The notes under the pieces: generated by a model
What the model saw: only the letters and a program-made list of their open reading frames with translations
What the model was told of the DNA's origin: nothing
The model's database searches: none
From: J027 sp034437655
GTDB taxonomy: Bacteria > Chloroflexota > Anaerolineae > Aggregatilineales > J027
Length of the DNA stretch: 64,000 nt
Direction of reading: 5' to 3'
NCBI GenBank assembly: GCA_034437655.1
Contig: DAOTTU010000085.1
Location: forward strand, 1 to 64,000
In this document: piece after piece, positions 53,536 to 62,946 of the stretch
Layout: the number at the start of each line of letters is the position of its first letter
Numbering within the stretch: position 1 is the stretch's first letter
Made by a program: the position numbers and the translations under genes

Positions 53536-54381
53536 ATGTCCACTATCAATCTACTTGTTGCGGTCGAACTCAAAAAAAGCGTGCGGTACCGACAGGAGCT
53601 TGCCAAAGAAACCACATTTAACATCAACATTGTCACCAATATTGACCAGGTGCATCAGCATCTAAAAGATCGGTCAAAGTCGACCGGTGTGCTGGTGCTA
53701 GACAATGCCCTGGGTGATGTCTATGAAGTGGTGAAGGCTCTGCGGCAAGCGTACCCCAATCTACTGATTATTGAAGTCGATGAAGAAGCCGATTTCAGCC
53801 TCCCGGGACAGTCAGATGATGTGTCCAATACCCCTTTTGAAAACGACGATCTCATCAAGAAAATCAAGCGTTTGGTTGAAGACCGTCGCCTTGAAACCCT
53901 GCGTGCTGACTCCTTACCATCAGTGCGTAGCTTTGCCAAGTCATTGATGCAAGCTAAAGGCGGCATCGCCAAGACCAAAGCGGCTGTTGACGCCGTGATG
54001 ACACTTGGCTTTGACTACGTCGCGTTCTTCAAAATGACCCCCACCGACCCACCCTCGGCGTCAGTCGTTGCACAGGATGGCGACGACGCAATCAAGCGCA
54101 TGGCACCACAAAAGTTGAGTCATAAAAGCATTATCGGCCATGTTGCCGAAACCGGAGAAACAAAGATCATCAGCCCGGACGATGAGATCAGCCACCCCTT
54201 TGTCGCACGTGGCAAGTTTCGGCAAGGCATTGCTGTGCCAGTCGGCAATAACATGCGGTTTGGTGTGCTGTTTGCAGCACATGAAGGCACCGATGAAATC
54301 CAAAAAGAGTCTGTGCTGATGGTTGAACTCATCAGTGCGCAACTTGCCAGTGCGCTGGCCCGTGACAATTCAGGACAATAG
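53536..54381 (+). CDS. Degenerate receiver plus GAF-domain protein
   Basis: 281 residues. Residues 1-115 have the strand/helix pattern of a receiver domain, including VLVLDNALGDVYEVVKALRQ. The paired acidic residues expected after the first strand are missing (INLLVAVELKK), so phosphorylation is doubtful. A GAF-like domain fills about 125-278 (FAKSLMQAKGGIAKTKAAVD start; KFRQGIAVPVGNNMRFGVLF). It lies 70 bases after the kinase and 6 bases before the deoxynucleoside kinase fusion. It may sense a ligand or modulate the two-component pair. Confidence 0.78.
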   Translation: MSTINLLVAVELKKSVRYRQELAKETTFNINIVTNIDQVHQHLKDRSKSTGVLVLDNALGDVYEVVKALRQAYPNLLIIEVDEEADFSLPGQSDDVSNTPFENDDLIKKIKRLVEDRRLETLRADSLPSVRSFAKSLMQAKGGIAKTKAAVDAVMTLGFDYVAFFKMTPTDPPSASVVAQDGDDAIKRMAPQKLSHKSIIGHVAETGETKIISPDDEISHPFVARGKFRQGIAVPVGNNMRFGVLFAAHEGTDEIQKESVLMVELISAQLASALARDNSGQ

Positions 54382-54387
54382 CCGCAC

Positions 54388-55398
54388 ATGAATAGCACTG
54401 TTGCCCCTGTTTACGTCGCTATAGAAGGGGTCATTGGCGTTGGTAAAACCACGCTAGCGCGTTACCTGCAACAAGATTTGGGCGCGACACTCTCTATTGA
54501 GGAATTTGAAGACAATCCGTTCCTGCCAAAATTCTATCAGGACAGAGCGCGCTACGCTTTTCAAACACAGGTGTTTTTTCTGCTCAGTCGTTATGACCAA
54601 CAGCAACGCATTCACCATCTGCCGCGCCCGGTTGTAAGCGACTACATATTCGAAAAAGACCAACTGTTCGCCCGTCAAAACCTTGTTGACGAGGAACTAC
54701 GCACCTATGAACGAGTGTTTGCAGCCCTACAACCCAATAATCCGCGCCCAGACTTAATTGTGTTTTTACGGGCCAACACCCAAACCTTGCTCACACGGAT
54801 TGCGCGGCGCGACCGTCCGTTTGAACGTAACATGGACCCGGGCTATATCGAGACACTACGCCTTGCTTACGAGCAATTTTTTGCTGAATATGATGCAACA
54901 CGCCTGTTGACCATCGACACTACCGACCTTGACATCGTTGAAGACCCCGACGACCGCAATGCTGTACTTGACCAGATACGTGGTATTCTTGGTGAGGGGC
55001 CGCAACAGGCGACGTTGCCGGGCATCGACACCACAACGCCCCCCATTGAACGCACGCGACCAGCAAATCCGCTTGCGCTTGAAGACAGTAGCCGGCGACT
55101 TGCAGATTTCCAACGGTTTCATCATGCGTTTGACGCGGCAAAAGGCTTCGATACCGACCTTTTCTTGAATTTTGCGATGCTTCAAGAAGAAATCGGTGAA
55201 ATGGCAAAAGCAATGGTCACCTGGGCCAAACATGCCCAGCACAACCGACTTACTGAAACACACCATGCCGCACTGCGTGACGAATTTGCAGATGTACTCG
55301 CATTTTTGCTCAAACTCGCGAACTACGTTGGTATTGACCTTGAGGCTGCTTATCTTGAGAAGATGGAGCTTAACCAGCGCCGCCAATGGGATAGCTAA
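54388..55398 (+). CDS. Deoxynucleoside kinase fused to MazG-type nucleotide pyrophosphohydrolase
   Basis: 336 residues. The N-terminal part (1 to about 205) is a deoxynucleoside kinase: P-loop GVIGVGKT (14-21), SDYIFEKDQLFA (DRS-like region), and the lid segment IARRDRPFER. A linker of about 40 residues leads to an all-alpha MazG-like domain (about 245-336). That domain has metal motifs LQEEIGEMAKA and DEFADVLAFLLKLANYVG. One half would make dNMPs from salvaged deoxynucleosides and the other could hydrolyse non-canonical dNTPs to dNMPs. The substrate is uncertain. Six bases after the receiver-GAF gene. Confidence 0.9.
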   Translation: MNSTVAPVYVAIEGVIGVGKTTLARYLQQDLGATLSIEEFEDNPFLPKFYQDRARYAFQTQVFFLLSRYDQQQRIHHLPRPVVSDYIFEKDQLFARQNLVDEELRTYERVFAALQPNNPRPDLIVFLRANTQTLLTRIARRDRPFERNMDPGYIETLRLAYEQFFAEYDATRLLTIDTTDLDIVEDPDDRNAVLDQIRGILGEGPQQATLPGIDTTTPPIERTRPANPLALEDSSRRLADFQRFHHAFDAAKGFDTDLFLNFAMLQEEIGEMAKAMVTWAKHAQHNRLTETHHAALRDEFADVLAFLLKLANYVGIDLEAAYLEKMELNQRRQWDS

Positions 55399-55529
55399 CA
55401 ATTGTCGAGCAGATACAGTGTTTTCGCCAAACAAATGGGGCATCATTGCCAGAAATTGATACGATAGCGACTACGCCATGGCCAGAGCAGGTCTTATCTA
55501 CAGTGGTCAATCTTTAAGGACAACACGCT

Positions 55530-56186
55530 ATGCAAGCTGAGCGCAATAATGAACAATGGCTTGAAGAACTTGCCGCCGAGGATACCCCACAACAGGCAGC
55601 CGCACTGGATGACCTGCAACAGTATCTACAACGTGGTATCTTTTACTATTTGAGCCGCGAGCGTAGTGACCTGTCAACCTATGGAATTCAAGACCTGAAT
55701 CAGATGGCGGAAGACTTCGCACAAGACGCCACTTTGCGCATCCTTGACAATCTCGAGACCTTTCGTGGTGACAGTCGTTTCACTACCTGGGCCATGAAAA
55801 TCGGTACTCGCACCGCCATCAGCGAGCTGCGTCGCGCACGCTACAAAGATTTTAGTCTCGACCAGATCACCGCCGACGGGGAACTGATGCTGGGGCTAGA
55901 TCGTAGTGACGCACAGCAAAAACGCCCCATCACACCCGAAAAAGCGACTGAGCAGGGTGACGTGATGCGTATTGTAGGCGAAGCACTCAATGAGGCCCTA
56001 ACCGAACGGCAACGCACCGCCCTTGAAGCTGTTGTGCTAGAAGGTGTGCCCATGGATATCGTCGCAGAGCAGATGAACACCAACCGCAATGCACTCTACA
56101 AACTTTTGCATGATGCCCGCAAAAAGCTCCGCACGCACCTCGAATCACAGGGCGTAGCGCTAGACTACATCTTAAACATCTTCTAG
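55530..56186 (+). CDS. ECF-like RNA polymerase sigma factor
   Basis: 218 residues. Region 2 is visible as LNQMAEDFAQDATLRILDNL plus FRGDSRFTTWAMKIGTRTAI, and region 4 as ALTERQRTALEAVVLEGVP with the helix-turn-helix MDIVAEQMNTNRNALYKLLH. A longer than usual linker separates them. No anti-sigma gene is adjacent. AAGGA ribosome binding site. Its 3' end nearly abuts a convergent gene. Whether the partner-switching proteins at 45.9-49.3 kb act on it is unknown. Confidence 0.92.
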   Translation: MQAERNNEQWLEELAAEDTPQQAAALDDLQQYLQRGIFYYLSRERSDLSTYGIQDLNQMAEDFAQDATLRILDNLETFRGDSRFTTWAMKIGTRTAISELRRARYKDFSLDQITADGELMLGLDRSDAQQKRPITPEKATEQGDVMRIVGEALNEALTERQRTALEAVVLEGVPMDIVAEQMNTNRNALYKLLHDARKKLRTHLESQGVALDYILNIF

Positions 56187-56190
56187 TATC

Positions 56191-56973
56191 TTAGTGTGGC
56201 GGTGTCCAACCGAAGTATTCATCATCCTCATCTTCTGGGCGACCAGCACTGGTCGTCTGTGATGCGACTGCTGGTTGCGATGACTCAGCAGGCAAGCGCA
56301 ATACCAGGCGGTTAACACGTCGCAACCGCGGTGCATATACCGTCTGCATTTCAAAGGCATTGGGCTGCATGGCAATACCTGCAATACCGCGTGCGGCACG
56401 TTCCACTGGCAATGGCAAATAACGACCAAACACCATATTAAACGGAAATATCCCACCTAGCAGCGCAACTACACCCAGAACAGGGCTTTGTCGTGTGAAA
56501 AACAAAGCTGGTGCGCGGATGATCGTCCAGTGAACACCACTTTCACGCAAGAGATTTTCAGCATCGCGCTTGCTGCGCACGTAGGCACCCGAAAGCTCCA
56601 GCGGACGCAATACGGTACTCAATAAGACCACATGCGGCACACCATCAGAAATCGCCATACCAATCACATTCCGCGCAGACGTAAGGTTCACCTGATCATA
56701 GGTTAAACCCCGTTGTGGATCAACACGCGCACTCCCAATGAGGTGTACCACAATATCGTGATTACGCGCTCGCCCCTTCAAACTCGCTTTGTTCCAAACA
56801 TCCCCCACAACCACATTGATTTGCTCACGCAAGGGTTCAAGCGACTCCTCACGGTCAGCACGAATAAGCGCAGTCACCTGCGCACCAAGCGCAACCAGTG
56901 CCAAAAGCACCTGAAACCCCAAAAACCCGGCCCCACCCGTGACTAGTACGCGCTGCGGTTTCCGTGATTGCAT
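56191..56973 (-). CDS. NAD(P)-binding sugar epimerase/NmrA-type SDR
   Basis: 260 residues with an N-terminal Rossmann fold (VLVTGGAGFLGFQVLLALV). The segment HVVLLSTVLRP and the SGAYVRSKRDAENLLRESG helix fit an atypical SDR, such as complex I NDUFA9-like/NmrA-type proteins. The usual YxxxK is Y-x-x-x-K (YVRSK). The substrate is unknown. The start is taken as the ATG of MQSRKPQ, 8 bases after surE; a GTG 11 codons earlier would overlap surE. Confidence 0.87.
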   Translation of the reverse strand: MQSRKPQRVLVTGGAGFLGFQVLLALVALGAQVTALIRADREESLEPLREQINVVVGDVWNKASLKGRARNHDIVVHLIGSARVDPQRGLTYDQVNLTSARNVIGMAISDGVPHVVLLSTVLRPLELSGAYVRSKRDAENLLRESGVHWTIIRAPALFFTRQSPVLGVVALLGGIFPFNMVFGRYLPLPVERAARGIAGIAMQPNAFEMQTVYAPRLRRVNRLVLRLPAESSQPAVASQTTSAGRPEDEDDEYFGWTPPH

Positions 56974-56980
56974 GAGCAGG

Positions 56981-57757
56981 CTAATCGTTATTGAGCTTCC
57001 AACCACGCAGCGTGTCCATAAAGTGATGCCGCGTCAGGTCAAGATGCACAGGCGTGACAGACACGAATTTCTGGTGAATTGCCCAGATGTCGGTGCCCTC
57101 GATACTTACCTCGCCAGTCGGCTCTTCGCCTGCAATCCAATAATAGGGCTTTCCAAAGGGATCAATCCGCGTGTCCAGAATATCACGATACACCCGCCGC
57201 CCCTGCACAGTGACCCTAACCCCTTTGATTTCATCGTGTGGCAAGGCCGGGAAATTTACGTTCAAGATGGTCTGGTGTGGCAGTCCATGCTCTAGCACCT
57301 TGCGCGTGATCTGTTGTGCAAACGGGACACACATAGAGTAGTCCGCGTCGGGTTTACGATCATCCAGCGAAAACGCAATCCCCGGTAGCCCAAAAATCGC
57401 TGCCTCTAACGCAACGCTGACTGTCCCACTATAGGTCAGGTCTTGCCCCAGATTGGGGCCATTGTTGATCCCTGCAACCACAATATCAAACTTATCCTGT
57501 ACAATGCCCATCAACGCCAGTGCTGTGCAATCTGAAGGCGCACCGTCAACGGCAAAAGCGGGTATCCCCTCATCAAAAACACCATTAATGGGCGTGGCAC
57601 GCAGTGGACGTGTCATCGTTTTGCGATGTCCAGAGGCGCTTTGATTATCCTGTGGTGCCACCACGGTTACATTCCCGATGGCTTGCATTGCCTGTGCCAG
57701 CGTGAAAAGCCCCGGCGCAAAGATGCCATCGTCATTGGACACAAGTATGTTGACCAT
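56981..57757 (-). CDS. surE: 5'/3'-nucleotidase SurE
   Basis: 258 residues. Survival protein SurE, a metal-dependent phosphatase acting on nucleoside monophosphates. The N-terminal NILVSNDDGIFAPG provides the acidic metal ligands; SGHRKTMTRPL and INNGPNLGQDLTYSGT complete the active site. It lies within the leftward gene run, 13 bases after a small acidic protein. Confidence 0.96.
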   Translation of the reverse strand: MVNILVSNDDGIFAPGLFTLAQAMQAIGNVTVVAPQDNQSASGHRKTMTRPLRATPINGVFDEGIPAFAVDGAPSDCTALALMGIVQDKFDIVVAGINNGPNLGQDLTYSGTVSVALEAAIFGLPGIAFSLDDRKPDADYSMCVPFAQQITRKVLEHGLPHQTILNVNFPALPHDEIKGVRVTVQGRRVYRDILDTRIDPFGKPYYWIAGEEPTGEVSIEGTDIWAIHQKFVSVTPVHLDLTRHHFMDTLRGWKLNND

Positions 57758-57770
57758 TTATTTTCCTCTG

Positions 57771-58250
57771 TCAGAAATCGAACAAACCTTGTTGCGAATA
57801 AACAAGCCCCGCGTTGTCATTATCGTCGCCTGTACCATCATCTGTATTGGATCCCTCAGTCAGATCATCGATGTCATCTACAGGTGGCGCTTCATCTAAT
57901 TCTTGTCCATCGTCCTCTTGTGGCACTGCATCAACTTCGTGCAAAGCTACTGCTTCTGTAGATACAAGTTCAGCAGGGCTGTTGGCTTCATCCGCGCCAG
58001 GGTATGTACCGGGCGGTTCTTCGTCAATAGCAGTCGTTTCAATTAGGTCATCTTCAGGGATGGGCAGCCCGGCACGCTGCAAAGCCTCGCGTCGCCATGC
58101 TTCAATCGCATCCTGCGAAACCCCGGCGTCCATCAATACCTCACGGAGCGTTGGCTCTGTGATAGTATCGGCTGTTTGGACAACATACAGGTAATGCGAA
58201 TGCAGACAGTCGCGCCATTCATCGAAGAAATAACTTTTGTGTTGGGACAT
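57771..58250 (-). CDS. Hypothetical protein with acidic low-complexity tail
   Basis: 159 residues, unrecognised. The first 65 look folded and helical (MSQHKSYFFDEWRDCLHSHY; TLREVLMDAGVSQDAIEAWR). The rest is rich in Asp, Glu and Pro and probably disordered, ending QQGLFDF, a hydrophobic tip that could dock a partner. The ATG at 58250 has AAGGCGG upstream. Between the beta-CASP nuclease (16-base gap) and surE. Confidence 0.7.
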   Translation of the reverse strand: MSQHKSYFFDEWRDCLHSHYLYVVQTADTITEPTLREVLMDAGVSQDAIEAWRREALQRAGLPIPEDDLIETTAIDEEPPGTYPGADEANSPAELVSTEAVALHEVDAVPQEDDGQELDEAPPVDDIDDLTEGSNTDDGTGDDNDNAGLVYSQQGLFDF

Positions 58251-58266
58251 CGAAACCGCCTTACGA

Positions 58267-59673
58267 CTACATAAACTCAATCTGTTCGTGCAATTCAGGG
58301 ATTCGCACTGTCTCTACGTCTAATTCTTGTTGCAGGCGTTCTTTTAATGCGCTGGATTGTTCAGGTTCGCCATGCACAAGATAAATTTGACGAGGGAGTT
58401 TGTCTATGGCAGCCACCCATTTGACCAGCTCATCAGAGTCAGCATGGCCTGACAGTGAATTCAACGTACGAATTTTCGCGCGAACAGGATGCTCGTACCC
58501 AAAAATTCGCACCGATTGGTCACCATCTAACAAGCGACGCCCCAATGTATGTGGCGCTTGCCATCCTGTAATGAGAATGATGTTCCGCTCATCTTCAATA
58601 CGATGGCGTAAGTGGTGCAGTATCCGGCCGGCTTCTGCCATGCCACTGGCACTGATAACCACAAAAGGGCCATTCAAGGTGTTGAGTGCTTTGCTTTCTT
58701 CAACTCGGCGCGTATACACCAGCCGCTCAAACCCAAAAGGATCGGGATCATTAAAGTCTGTGATGTACGTACGGATTTCATTGTCATAGACTTCTGGATG
58801 CTGACGAAATACCAGTGTGGCGTCTGTGGCCAGCGGTGAATCGACATAAATCGGTATGATAGGAATTTCGCCCCTCGCGTGCAGTTTTTGCAGCGAATAG
58901 ACAATCTGCTGTGTGCGCCCCACCGCAAATGCCGGCACAACCAATACCCCTTTATGTTCAACAATATCGTTGATCACAGCCTTTAAGAGCGATTCAGTCT
59001 CTTCAATGGGTTCATGTTTGCGCGCACCATAGGTGCTTTCCATGATCAACACATCGGTATAATCAATAATCGCTGGGTCACGTAAAATTGGCAGGCCTTT
59101 GCGCCCGATGTCACCGCTAAACACCAACCGTGTGTCTTTGCCAGCGTCACGGTCCTCCATATCAAGGATAACACTTGCGCTGCCCAGCATATGCCCGGCA
59201 TCAACAAAACGCAACGTGACCCCTTCCACAATCTCCTTAGGCCAGTTGTAGTTCAATGAAACAAAGCTATACAGGCTGTTATACGCATCATTCTGTGTGT
59301 AAAGCGGTTCGACAGGTTCATCACTCGGTTTCAAATGCATGTTGATGAACTCTGCATCACGCTCTTGAATATGACCGCTGTCTGGCAGCATGGTCGCGCA
59401 TAGATCACGGGTGGCATGGGTGCTATAGATCGGCCCTGCATAGCCTTCACGGATCAATCCCGGAATATTACCCGAGTGGTCAATATGAGCGTGCGACAAC
59501 ACAACCGCATCAATCGCACGTGGATCAAATGGGAATTTGCGGTTGCGCTGAAAGGCAACTCTACGCTGCCCCTGATATAGACCGCAGTCGAGCAATATCT
59601 TATATCCGTTGATTTCGACAAGATGTTGCGACCCGGTGACCGTCTGTACGGCACCATGAAACGTTACCTTCAT
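58267..59673 (-). CDS. Metallo-beta-lactamase/beta-CASP RNA-processing nuclease
   Basis: 468 residues. The MBL motif 2 is SHAHIDHSGNIPGL, and further ligands lie in FVDAGHMLGSA and VFSGDIGRKG. The beta-CASP domain (about 185-345) has VVPAFAVGRTQQ and SGMAEAGRILHHLRHR; the RMMBL segment GHADSDELVKWV ends with the LVHGEPEQ strand. This is the CPSF73/YSH1-type family of RNA endo/exonucleases found widely in bacteria. Preceded by RNase D with a 5-base gap, suggesting a joint RNA-processing role. Confidence 0.93.
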   Translation of the reverse strand: MKVTFHGAVQTVTGSQHLVEINGYKILLDCGLYQGQRRVAFQRNRKFPFDPRAIDAVVLSHAHIDHSGNIPGLIREGYAGPIYSTHATRDLCATMLPDSGHIQERDAEFINMHLKPSDEPVEPLYTQNDAYNSLYSFVSLNYNWPKEIVEGVTLRFVDAGHMLGSASVILDMEDRDAGKDTRLVFSGDIGRKGLPILRDPAIIDYTDVLIMESTYGARKHEPIEETESLLKAVINDIVEHKGVLVVPAFAVGRTQQIVYSLQKLHARGEIPIIPIYVDSPLATDATLVFRQHPEVYDNEIRTYITDFNDPDPFGFERLVYTRRVEESKALNTLNGPFVVISASGMAEAGRILHHLRHRIEDERNIILITGWQAPHTLGRRLLDGDQSVRIFGYEHPVRAKIRTLNSLSGHADSDELVKWVAAIDKLPRQIYLVHGEPEQSSALKERLQQELDVETVRIPELHEQIEFM

Positions 59674-59678
59674 GCCGT

Positions 59679-60827
59679 TTATCCTTCTATGTCGGCCAAA
59701 ACTGCCAGTATCTCTGCACCATATTTCTCACGCCGATAGGGCCAGATTGACGCGACTTCTGCTAGTTCATGGGGTGTGGTTGGCCCCTGTGTGGCAATGT
59801 CCCACAGCGCTTGCTTGGTAATGATAATGTCACTTTCTACCCCCCGCGCATAGGCCCGTTCTTTGCGCCACTGTCGCAGCGCGTCATAACGTGTTAACAC
59901 TTTGTCATCAGGGCGTTTGGAGCGTGGCGGGCGTTTCGGGGGGCGGCGATTGCCCCCTTTCTTGACAGCAGCAATAATGTGACGTCCATAGCGCTCAATA
60001 TGACGCTTTGACACACGACGCACCTTGTAAAGCGCACGCATCGAACGCGGCTTAACTTTTGCAATTGCCAACAATTCCTTGTCACCCATCACTTTGAACG
60101 CCGGCACATCTCGCTGCTGGGCTTGAGTATCACGCCACAAATATAGCTCGCGAAGCACAGCGGCCTGATCATCATCCAGATAGTATGCATCGCGCATTCT
60201 CCAGAACCCTTCCGGGTCAAATGTAGGCGTTGCAGGCGGTGCAGCACAAAGTGCTTCGAAATATTCATTAGCTTCTGCCACAAGCCCCTGTGCTTCCAGT
60301 TGTGTGTAAAGCCGTGCCCGCAATTCAATCAAATAATGGGTGTCAAGTTGCGCGTAGCATAACTGTTCGTCCGTTAGTGGACGCTTACTCCAGTCGGCTT
60401 GCTGATATTTCTTGTCCAGCACGACATCAAACTCACGCTGCAACACGTTCTGGAGTCCCACTTTTTGCCAGCCCAGCGTGCGTACGGCCATATAGGTATC
60501 AAACAACCCCGCAAATTCGAAAGCAAAGTCCCGCTTTAGCGACACAATATCATACTCAGCAGCATGAAAGACAATCGCAATCGCCGGGTCTGCAAAGATA
60601 CTGCCGAGTGGCTGCATATCTTCAATCGTCAACGGATCAATAATGTAGTCAACCACTCCCTTCTCGATTGCCACTGACACTTGAATCAAGCACACCTGTT
60701 CCTGATAGGCGTGCAAACCATTTGACTCAATGTCAAAAGCGACAACACTATGCTGCTGTAACGTCTCTACCAGAGAGGTCAGTGCAGCGTCATTCGTAAT
60801 CATCTGCGGAGGGTCTGGGCACTGCAT
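59679..60827 (-). CDS. rnd: Ribonuclease D-type 3'-5' exonuclease with HRDC domains
   Basis: 382 residues. DEDDy exonuclease domain (about 1-190): VAFDIESNG (DxE), FHAAEYDIVSLKRD and YAQLDTHYLIEL (Tyr-x3-Asp). One or two HRDC helical domains follow (about 205-290 and 310-380), separated by a basic Arg/Lys/Pro stretch. It likely trims tRNA or other RNA 3' ends. Transcribed with the beta-CASP nuclease downstream. Confidence 0.94.
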   Translation of the reverse strand: MQCPDPPQMITNDAALTSLVETLQQHSVVAFDIESNGLHAYQEQVCLIQVSVAIEKGVVDYIIDPLTIEDMQPLGSIFADPAIAIVFHAAEYDIVSLKRDFAFEFAGLFDTYMAVRTLGWQKVGLQNVLQREFDVVLDKKYQQADWSKRPLTDEQLCYAQLDTHYLIELRARLYTQLEAQGLVAEANEYFEALCAAPPATPTFDPEGFWRMRDAYYLDDDQAAVLRELYLWRDTQAQQRDVPAFKVMGDKELLAIAKVKPRSMRALYKVRRVSKRHIERYGRHIIAAVKKGGNRRPPKRPPRSKRPDDKVLTRYDALRQWRKERAYARGVESDIIITKQALWDIATQGPTTPHELAEVASIWPYRREKYGAEILAVLADIEG

Positions 60828-60865
60828 GGGGTTTCCTGAATGAGTCTATTCACGGTCCGTATAGA

Positions 60866-61783
60866 TCATAACCAATTCCGACGATAAAAAACGTATAGCA
60901 TTCCCCCGGTAATGATAACCATCGCCGCGACAATGATCAGAAAAGCGTATTGAAAATCTTGCATGGGTAGCAAAATATTCATGCCATATATACCGCTCAA
61001 TAATGTTAACGGCATCATAATCACTGAAATAACGGTCAAAATACGCATGATGTCATTCGTGTAGAGGTTTGCAAGCGTATTGGCTGTATCGGTTAAGCCA
61101 AACACAACTTCACCGTGATACATAATGAGGTCGGTGGCTTTGTGCAAGTGGTCGAGTATATCGCCAAAATAAACGTCCAGATCATCGCGGATATAAGCAC
61201 GATCCAACCCCTCTAATCGCTGCAAAATCGCAACTTGTGGCTGGACGATACGCCGCAATGCGATTATATCGCGTCGCACGATAGCTAGTTCCTGAATAAT
61301 TCGGCGTTCACTAACAACAAAAATATCTTCTTCAAGTTTACGAATATTCGTATCAATTTTATAGAGCATCGGGAAGAGATAATCGACGAGTTGGTCAATC
61401 ACTGCATAGAAGACCTTACTGGCACCACGACTCATAAATTGTTCACGAACTGCTTCTTCTGAGCGGCATTGGTCAAAAAAGCGCTGTAGCGGCGTCAGCG
61501 TGCCATCGTGTGCCGTGACAAGGTACCCACTGCCAACAAAAATATCAACTTCTGCTGGCCGACTCATACGCCGCACCGGGTCCCAAATTGGAAACTGCAA
61601 CACAACAAAAAGATAATCGTCGTATTCATCCAATTTCGGACGTTCTATTGTAGACATCAGGTCTTCAAGATCGAGCGGATGAAAATGTGGATACTCCTCG
61701 CGCAGATACTCCACGTCTTCCCAGCTTGTGCTGTGAATATTTGTCCAGGTTACTCGTTTGTAGTGTATGATTTCATGCGCCAT
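60866..61783 (-). CDS. corA: CorA-family magnesium/divalent cation channel
   Basis: 305 residues. A large cytoplasmic domain (about 1-240) ends in the long stalk helix, followed by two membrane helices. The pore signature YGMN is present (LLSGIYGMNILLPM) between them. The C-terminus is short and basic (FYRRNWL). Typical size. Lies between rnd and queG on the minus strand, probably independently regulated. Confidence 0.95.
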   Translation of the reverse strand: MAHEIIHYKRVTWTNIHSTSWEDVEYLREEYPHFHPLDLEDLMSTIERPKLDEYDDYLFVVLQFPIWDPVRRMSRPAEVDIFVGSGYLVTAHDGTLTPLQRFFDQCRSEEAVREQFMSRGASKVFYAVIDQLVDYLFPMLYKIDTNIRKLEEDIFVVSERRIIQELAIVRRDIIALRRIVQPQVAILQRLEGLDRAYIRDDLDVYFGDILDHLHKATDLIMYHGEVVFGLTDTANTLANLYTNDIMRILTVISVIMMPLTLLSGIYGMNILLPMQDFQYAFLIIVAAMVIITGGMLYVFYRRNWL

Positions 61784-61824
61784 GTAACCATTATCCTGTG
61801 CCCACCCTCAGGTAGCAACCCCGT

Positions 61825-62877
61825 TTATTGGTCGTATTGCGTCAGGGCCCAGGCCGCGTGTTCTCTTACCAGTTCCGATTCATCGTCTGATAAAGCCTGC
61901 AACAGTGGCACTAATGGTGGGTGCTGTGCATTCCCTGCCGCAATACACGCATTGCGCACCAGTCGCTCGCGCTTGATGCGGACAATCGGTGAGTTGACAT
62001 ATCGTTCCTTAAAAGACTTTGCGTCGAGTTGCAAGAGGTCGTCAAGAGATGGCGCTATGTGTTCAATATCAGCGGGGAAGAAATCCGTTTCGAGGCTTTG
62101 CACAGCAAATCGATTCCAGGGGCATACGTCCTGGCAAACATCGCAGCCATACACCCAGTTCTGCATTAACGGCCGCAGGTGTTTGGGGACGCTGCCCTTG
62201 AGTTCAATCGTCAGGTAACTGATGCAACGCCGCGCATCCAGCACATAGGGACGCGGGAAAGCATCAGTAGGGCAAGCGGTCAGGCAACGGGTGCAGGTAC
62301 CACACATGGTTTCACGGTGTGGTTGATCATAATCTTCGGCGTCAAAAGCATATGTGGTCAAGATTTCGCCGAGGAAAAAGTATGAGCCACGGCGCGGGTG
62401 AATTAGCATCGTGTTTTTGCCAACAAAACCAAGACCGGCCTGTTGCGCGTGGCTTCGTTCGAGGATGGCCCCCGTATCTACATAAACCCGCCATTGCACG
62501 TCGTCCACGAGTTGAGCTTGCAACCATTCGGCCAGTGATTTCAGCCGGGGCAGCATGAGATCGTGGTAATCTACCCCCCAAGCATAATTTGAAATACGCC
62601 CGCGTGTGGGGTCGTTTAGTACGTCATCTGAAGGGGAAAGGGTACTGTAGTCCAGCGCAACCATAATCAGTGTCTGTACTTCTGGCACAATGACATTCAA
62701 ATCTTCGCGCCGAATTTGACGATCATCACGTGCCAGATACCCCATTTTGCCGTGCATCCCTGCCGCAATCCATTCACGGTAGGCCTGCAATGTAGGAGAC
62801 GGCCGCGCCGGGGTCAACCCGATTCGATTGAATCCCAATGCTGCGGCCTGTTGGTGCAACTGCTCTTTCAAGCGCAT
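61825..62877 (-). CDS. queG: Epoxyqueuosine reductase
   Basis: 350 residues. Cobalamin- and 4Fe-4S-dependent enzyme that reduces epoxyqueuosine in tRNA to queuosine, the last step of the pathway. Two iron-sulfur motifs are visible: CGTCTRCLTACP and CDVCQDVCPWNRF. The N-terminal GFNRIGLTPARP and the catalytic acid region VDTGAILERSHA match QueG. C-terminal HEAT-like repeats are present (ELVREHAAWAL). Other queuosine genes are not in the window. Confidence 0.96.
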   Translation of the reverse strand: MRLKEQLHQQAAALGFNRIGLTPARPSPTLQAYREWIAAGMHGKMGYLARDDRQIRREDLNVIVPEVQTLIMVALDYSTLSPSDDVLNDPTRGRISNYAWGVDYHDLMLPRLKSLAEWLQAQLVDDVQWRVYVDTGAILERSHAQQAGLGFVGKNTMLIHPRRGSYFFLGEILTTYAFDAEDYDQPHRETMCGTCTRCLTACPTDAFPRPYVLDARRCISYLTIELKGSVPKHLRPLMQNWVYGCDVCQDVCPWNRFAVQSLETDFFPADIEHIAPSLDDLLQLDAKSFKERYVNSPIVRIKRERLVRNACIAAGNAQHPPLVPLLQALSDDESELVREHAAWALTQYDQ

Positions 62878-62946
62878 AGGCTTTGCTCTGGGGATGATGT
62901 AGAGGCATTATTTACCAAATAATGACGCCACAGCACCAGCCGCCTT

